64,000 bases of DNA from Sipunculus nudus. Lineage: Eukaryota > Annelida > Sipuncula > Golfingiida > Sipunculidae. The position numbers were made by a program, and so were the translations under genes. Numbering within the stretch: position 1 is the first letter of the stretch; the number at the start of each line of letters is the position of its first letter. The notes beneath the pieces were generated by a model that was given only the letters and a program-made list of their open reading frames with translations, was not told where the DNA came from and did not search any database. Shown one piece after another: positions 60,063-64,000 of this stretch. The stretch is taken from assembly GCA_026874595.1 (NCBI GenBank), contig CM049309.1:22365033-22429032 (forward strand). The letters run 5' to 3'.

Positions 60063-60216
60063 TATAAGTTTATAAAAATGCATCAATGCATAAATGTCAC
60101 TACCCGCAGGTTTCGTGCGCACTGCGTGGCACTCATCAGGTGATGAGTGCTACGCAGTGCGCACGAAACCTGCGGGTAGTGACATTTATGCATTGATGCA
60201 TTTTTATAAACTTATA
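60063..60216. repeat. near-perfect palindrome, 76-bp arms
   Basis: The left arm 60063-60138 and right arm 60141-60216 are reverse complements with one mismatch (C/T near 60128 and 60151), joined by GG. Transcripts from either strand could fold into a very long hairpin. It contains the hammerhead motif. Confidence 0.95.
60097..60143 (-). ncRNA. hammerhead ribozyme motif (type I-like)
   Basis: Read on the - strand: stem I strand TCAC (60143-60140), core CTGATGA (60139-60133), stem II GTGC...GCAC with a 10-base loop (60132-60115), core GAA (60114-60112), stem III ACC-TGCG-GGT (60111-60102), then A (60101) and the second stem I strand GTGA (60100-60097). Predicted cleavage is between 60101 and 60100, after GTA. 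Every conserved core position of the hammerhead is present, with the G-C closing pair of stem II. Short stem III is typical of hammerheads in Penelope-like elements and other animal retroelements. The mirror copy on the + strand has G in place of the first core C. Confidence 0.7.
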
Positions 60217-61373
60217 GCAGCTCTACTTTATGTATCGAGCACTTTGATCCTGGAATGACAATCAAACCCTTTCTGTAATATATATATAGATTATATATAT
60301 ATATATATATATATATAGATATATATAGAGAGAGAGAGAGAGAGAAAGATAGATAGATAGATACTCATTATAAATAAGGAGAATCAAAGAGATATTACTC
60401 TTATATAATATGACTTACAGAGAGTGGGAAAACGATAGGTTCTTTCCACCATTATTCAGTCATACTGAAATTTGTTTTAACTGGATCATTTCATTCCATT
60501 TCAGGTATTGAGACCATGCAGGAAAAAGAGAAACCACCGACTTAATCAATTGAATGCTATTATTGGTCTGGTATAATTTAATTAAATTAAGTATACTGCT
60601 TTAGACAACTGTCAGAATCTTCATTTAATTCTGCAGATAAAGGTGTCAGATATAATGACATTTTGACGACTGAAGTCAGTATTTCCCTGTATATAATCCT
60701 ATGGCTCATGATGGAGTATGTCTCCGACTGTATTATTCTAATACATGACATGTATAAGAAATAAAGCATTTTTAATTCTCTCACTATGTTTTGGACCCAA
60801 GAGTCATTGAGCAAACCTTTAAATTTGATGGGACAGACCGTGGAGTTATCATATGAACCCTTTGACCATGCATATGCATGTATTATATCCCATGTCTGAG
60901 CTACAGACAATGTCGCGATAAATCATAATAACTATTTGTACAATCCGTGTAAAATAAGTAAGTTTATATATATTTATATATGTGTGTGTGTGTAAGAATA
61001 TGTGCATGTGTGTGAGACACAGAGAAAGAGGGAGGTTGTGTTGGTATTGGGTGTTGTAGTTTGTTATACGCGTTTTGTGTTATAATGGGGGGGGGGGGGG
61101 GCTGCGGCTATGTAAGTAGGGAAGGGGAGGAGGAGGTGGAATAAATTGCCTTTGTGAGGGAGTATTATTCTGCTTTTTCCTTTCATTCATAATTTTGGTC
61201 TGTTACTTTAATTTTATTTTATAGGGCCTTTTTACAGCTTGTAGTCTAAAATGTTTGTCACTTTAAGCACAAATAAGATAACTATAAGATAAGACAAAAC
61301 ACTGTGTATATTGAATATAAATTTATTTTTGTATACACATATATAACTGGTTATCAATTCGAGGTTAAAAAGT

Positions 61374-61388
<15 letters not shown>

Positions 61389-61425
<37 letters not shown>
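61389..61425. repeat. (CA)n-(TA)n microsatellite
   Basis: CA repeats (from 61375) running into TA repeats. Confidence 0.95.
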
Positions 61426-61427
<2 letters not shown>

Positions 61428-62235
61428 TAAAACATGACAGAGCTTGTAACGGCCATACTCCCGCACCTTTCCACATGCAGTAGCCTTAGCTTTTCATAGT
61501 ATAGTTATGCTCAGCCTATTTCCGTTCCGTATTATATAACTAACAATAAAACGTGTCATGTAACCTGCAGCTTATATTTTATGTAATGTCTTATTATTAA
61601 TATTAGTTTTTTTGTAATTTGTTTCTGTGCAGGGTTGTTTTAAATAGATACATAAACAATTTTCTTTTCATTTTATTCGCAAAATATAAATATTTTATTT
61701 TCCAAACGCAATATACTGAAGAAGCAATAATGTTGAGAAATAAGCTGTTTAATGACAGTAAGATGCTGGAAGTTCAAGCGATTTTCACTCATTTGTAATT
61801 CTTTCGGGGCCTCTTTGGCCACACAGCAGATACATACCCGTTCACTCATTAAAACCCCATTAAGGCAATGCAGTGTTCGGTGATAAATAAGACCAGGCCT
61901 GTTTATCATTAATGCCAGTCATCGTATAAGTTACATGCCATCCTGTTCCATTTGACACAATTATGATGTCATTCGATCCAAATACGACCCTCCGTTGCCA
62001 TTGACGATCTATCGAGTAAGGCAACAACCCATCTGGTCAGATAATCAAGAGAGCACTAGTACTGACAATTTTCATGTCCCTTTTGGGAAAATCCTAACGC
62101 GAAACCAACAGATAAAAAAACATTGTTCAAATTTCGTTTAAACCTAGTTTACATACACACATACACACGTATTTGGTGTCAAAGGCGGACTGTATATGAT
62201 GGCCTTATAATAAACGCTGTATATACGTGTAAATA

Positions 62236-62248
62236 TATACGTATATAT

Positions 62249-62286
<38 letters not shown>

Positions 62287-62287
62287 T
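62236..62287. repeat. (TA)n microsatellite
   Basis: About 52 bp, interrupted once. Confidence 0.95.
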
Positions 62288-62456
62288 TGATCACGTTATG
62301 GTAGAAATTATCAATCCAGATCCCGTCTGCAGTCATTATGAATACAAATGACTACTGTGCATATGTCCCGAGTACTTCATGACTTAAAAATATTAAAATA
62401 AAATAAATCCTTAATATAGCCAAATACGTGAATATTGTTCGTTTCATTGCATCGAT

Positions 62457-62477
62457 CGTGTGTGTGTGTGTGTGAGG

Positions 62478-62533
<56 letters not shown>
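62457..62533. repeat. compound (TG)n-(AG)n microsatellite
   Basis: TG repeats with one GAGGG interruption, followed by about twenty AG units. TG can form Z-DNA and AG a triplex. Confidence 0.95.
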
Positions 62534-62536
<3 letters not shown>

Positions 62537-62659
62537 GAGACAGACAGACAGGCAGACAGAGTACTACATTAAAATAGGTAAAATTATTATTGGTTACATG
62601 AAAATACACTTTACCAGTCATTCGTAAGTGTTACTTGATTTCTAGTTAACCTCTGTTGA

Positions 62660-62755
62660 GGATAGGTAGAGATAGGTACGAAGTAGTAGAGGTACGAACT
62701 GGCGGAGGTACGAACTGGCGGAGGTACGAACTGCCAGAGGTACGAACTGTCGGAC
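62660..62755 (-). repeat. minisatellite GGTACGAA(G/C)T, right copy (inverted)
   Basis: Four 16-bp units (GAGGTACGAACTGGCG) plus an AGGTACGAAGTAGTAG unit. It is the reverse complement of the type at 53115-53220. Confidence 0.85.
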
Positions 62756-64000
62756 ATTCCCGACACACAACACTGTCAACAGGGTCAACAGCAACTCACT
62801 GACAGATCCTGAACTGCTACATGAGCAAAAGGTATTGAGATAAGTATTTTCCGTAATTGTTATTATCGTAGGTGTACAAATATTCTCGCATTAGCCCCCC
62901 CCCCCGCACCCAAACCAATGATATACCTTACCGGCGGTTTGCCTTGGTGCAAGGCTGAGAATTATGAACCCATAACAAACCGGCGGTACACAAACTCACA
63001 TGCAAGTGTTCTGCAGTTGTTGTAAATTGTTGAATAATTTTCCTTAATTGTAAAGCTTTCTTCTCTTCGATATACTAAACTTTTCTTGAAAGTAATTTAA
63101 GGAGTATTTTAGAAGATTTCATGCTATGGTTGAATTTAGCATGTCAAAGTAATTTTTTACAAATTAATTATACAAAATACACCTGGTATATGCATATATA
63201 TATTGCTTGGATTTATTTACCGGGGTACCAGTACTTTTTAATCTTATTTAACATTTGTATTTAGCCTTTTATTATTTAACTTTTCTCGTGGTTCATATGT
63301 GCATCTGTTATACTGTGCTCAGCATTACAAAATATTCAACCATAACCCAGCCTAGAAATATTACAAATGTTAGGACATGGGCATTTTGCCATCTGTGCAT
63401 GTGCATATATGTTTCAATGTGCATGTGCAGCCTTCATTCTCCCAGGACACAATTAACTGAAATATACAATTAAGCATCTCTAGCTTGACGTCACAAGCTA
63501 ACTAGTGCATCAAAAGGTATTAATAATATCAAGGGTGATTTAGGCTGCCAAACCATATCTGCCGCCAGCGCATGGGGGCATGCATTTTGGCCGCAAGAGA
63601 CTGAGCCACACTTTTGCCCCAACACTGGCCAGTCGACAATATCTGCCCAGCATTGAGTGGAGGGACATACACCATTTCGGCCACAGGGCTTCTTCATTGC
63701 TGGCACCCATTTGTATTGGCCATGTAATTACAGTGGAAGCTCAGCCAGGTCAACGCAAACCTTTGTCAGCTCACACCATACCAACTCACTCCGTACTAAC
63801 TCACAATTAGGACAAGTCACACTCCAGTACATTCCACTTTACCAACTCACACCTCAGCCATACCAACTCAAATCCCACTCCATACCGGCTCACTCCACTT
63901 TATTAACAGCCAATGTTAATAAAGAAATGGTAGGTATTTATACATTTTTATTGAATATTATAAAATTACAAAGATATAAAATAGAACTATGTACTGGTAA
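62756..64000. other. no gene recognised
   Basis: AT-rich with a C11 run at 62895-62905. A weak (ACCAACTCAC)-type degenerate repeat lies at about 63770-63900. Short frames here have no domain. Confidence 0.4.

Larger units (their letters stand above)
60217..62656. other. no gene recognised
   Basis: Holds (TA)n/(GA)n runs at 60276-60350, a G15 run at 61087-61101, (TA)n at 61389-61425 and 62236-62287, and a compound (TG)n-(AG)n microsatellite at 62457-62533. No exons are supported. Confidence 0.45.

Noticed and set aside
60141-60190. second hammerhead on the + strand arm of the palindrome
   Set aside because: The first core C is G at the palindrome centre, so the core is incomplete and cleavage would not be expected.
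63491-63810. overlapping 71- and 76-codon ORFs
   Set aside because: Mutual shadows in a locally GC-richer patch, with no recognisable feature.

Overview
This is a stretch of animal genome, not bacterial or viral. It is AT-rich, its genes have GT-AG introns, and it is crowded with (TA)n microsatellites, minisatellites and decayed transposons. The mix (LTR-proximal PAN-domain and NNMT-like genes, a FLYWCH/MULE relic, L1-like LINEs, a Ty3 element, a hammerhead ribozyme) suggests a lophotrochozoan, most likely a bivalve mollusc. The species assignment is inference.

Layout. 0.6-4.8 kb: two phase-matched exons of a secreted PAN/apple-domain protein on the + strand, separated by an intron holding a 39-bp minisatellite. 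5.4-6.7 kb: a degenerate dispersed repeat, seen again inverted near 37-39.4 kb. 7.4-8.0 kb and 11.9-13.7 kb: a decayed two-exon copy and a fuller three-exon copy of an NNMT/INMT-like methyltransferase, both on the - strand. 14.4-15.4 kb: an intact single-exon NADAR-SGNH fusion protein on the - strand. 16.36-22.34 kb: a young, nearly complete Ty3/gypsy element with 334-bp LTRs differing at two positions, a tRNA-Leu-type primer site, gag, a -1 frameshift signal, pol with one in-frame stop, and a polypurine tract. 23.2-23.7 kb: a CRE plus TATA promoter followed by a short ORF with a hydrophobic start that runs into a minisatellite. 24.7-29 kb: a frameshifted L1-like LINE ORF2 on the - strand. 36.2-36.95 kb: the 3' end of a second LINE.

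43-45.3 kb: a 29-bp minisatellite of about 2.3 kb with a 491-bp higher-order period; related single copies lie at 30.8 and 50.3 kb. 50.6-51.5 kb: a solitary LINE ORF1. 53.1-62.8 kb: a candidate Mutator-like element. It contains a ten-exon PHD-like/FLYWCH/MULE pseudogene flanked by inverted copies of one minisatellite. Between them, at 60.06-60.22 kb, is a near-perfect 76-bp-arm palindrome whose - strand carries all core residues of a hammerhead ribozyme.

How it works together: few host genes are supported (the PAN-domain gene, the methyltransferase and the NADAR-SGNH ORF). Most of the window is mobile DNA and its debris. Exon boundaries were read by eye from splice signals and phase. No similarity search was run.
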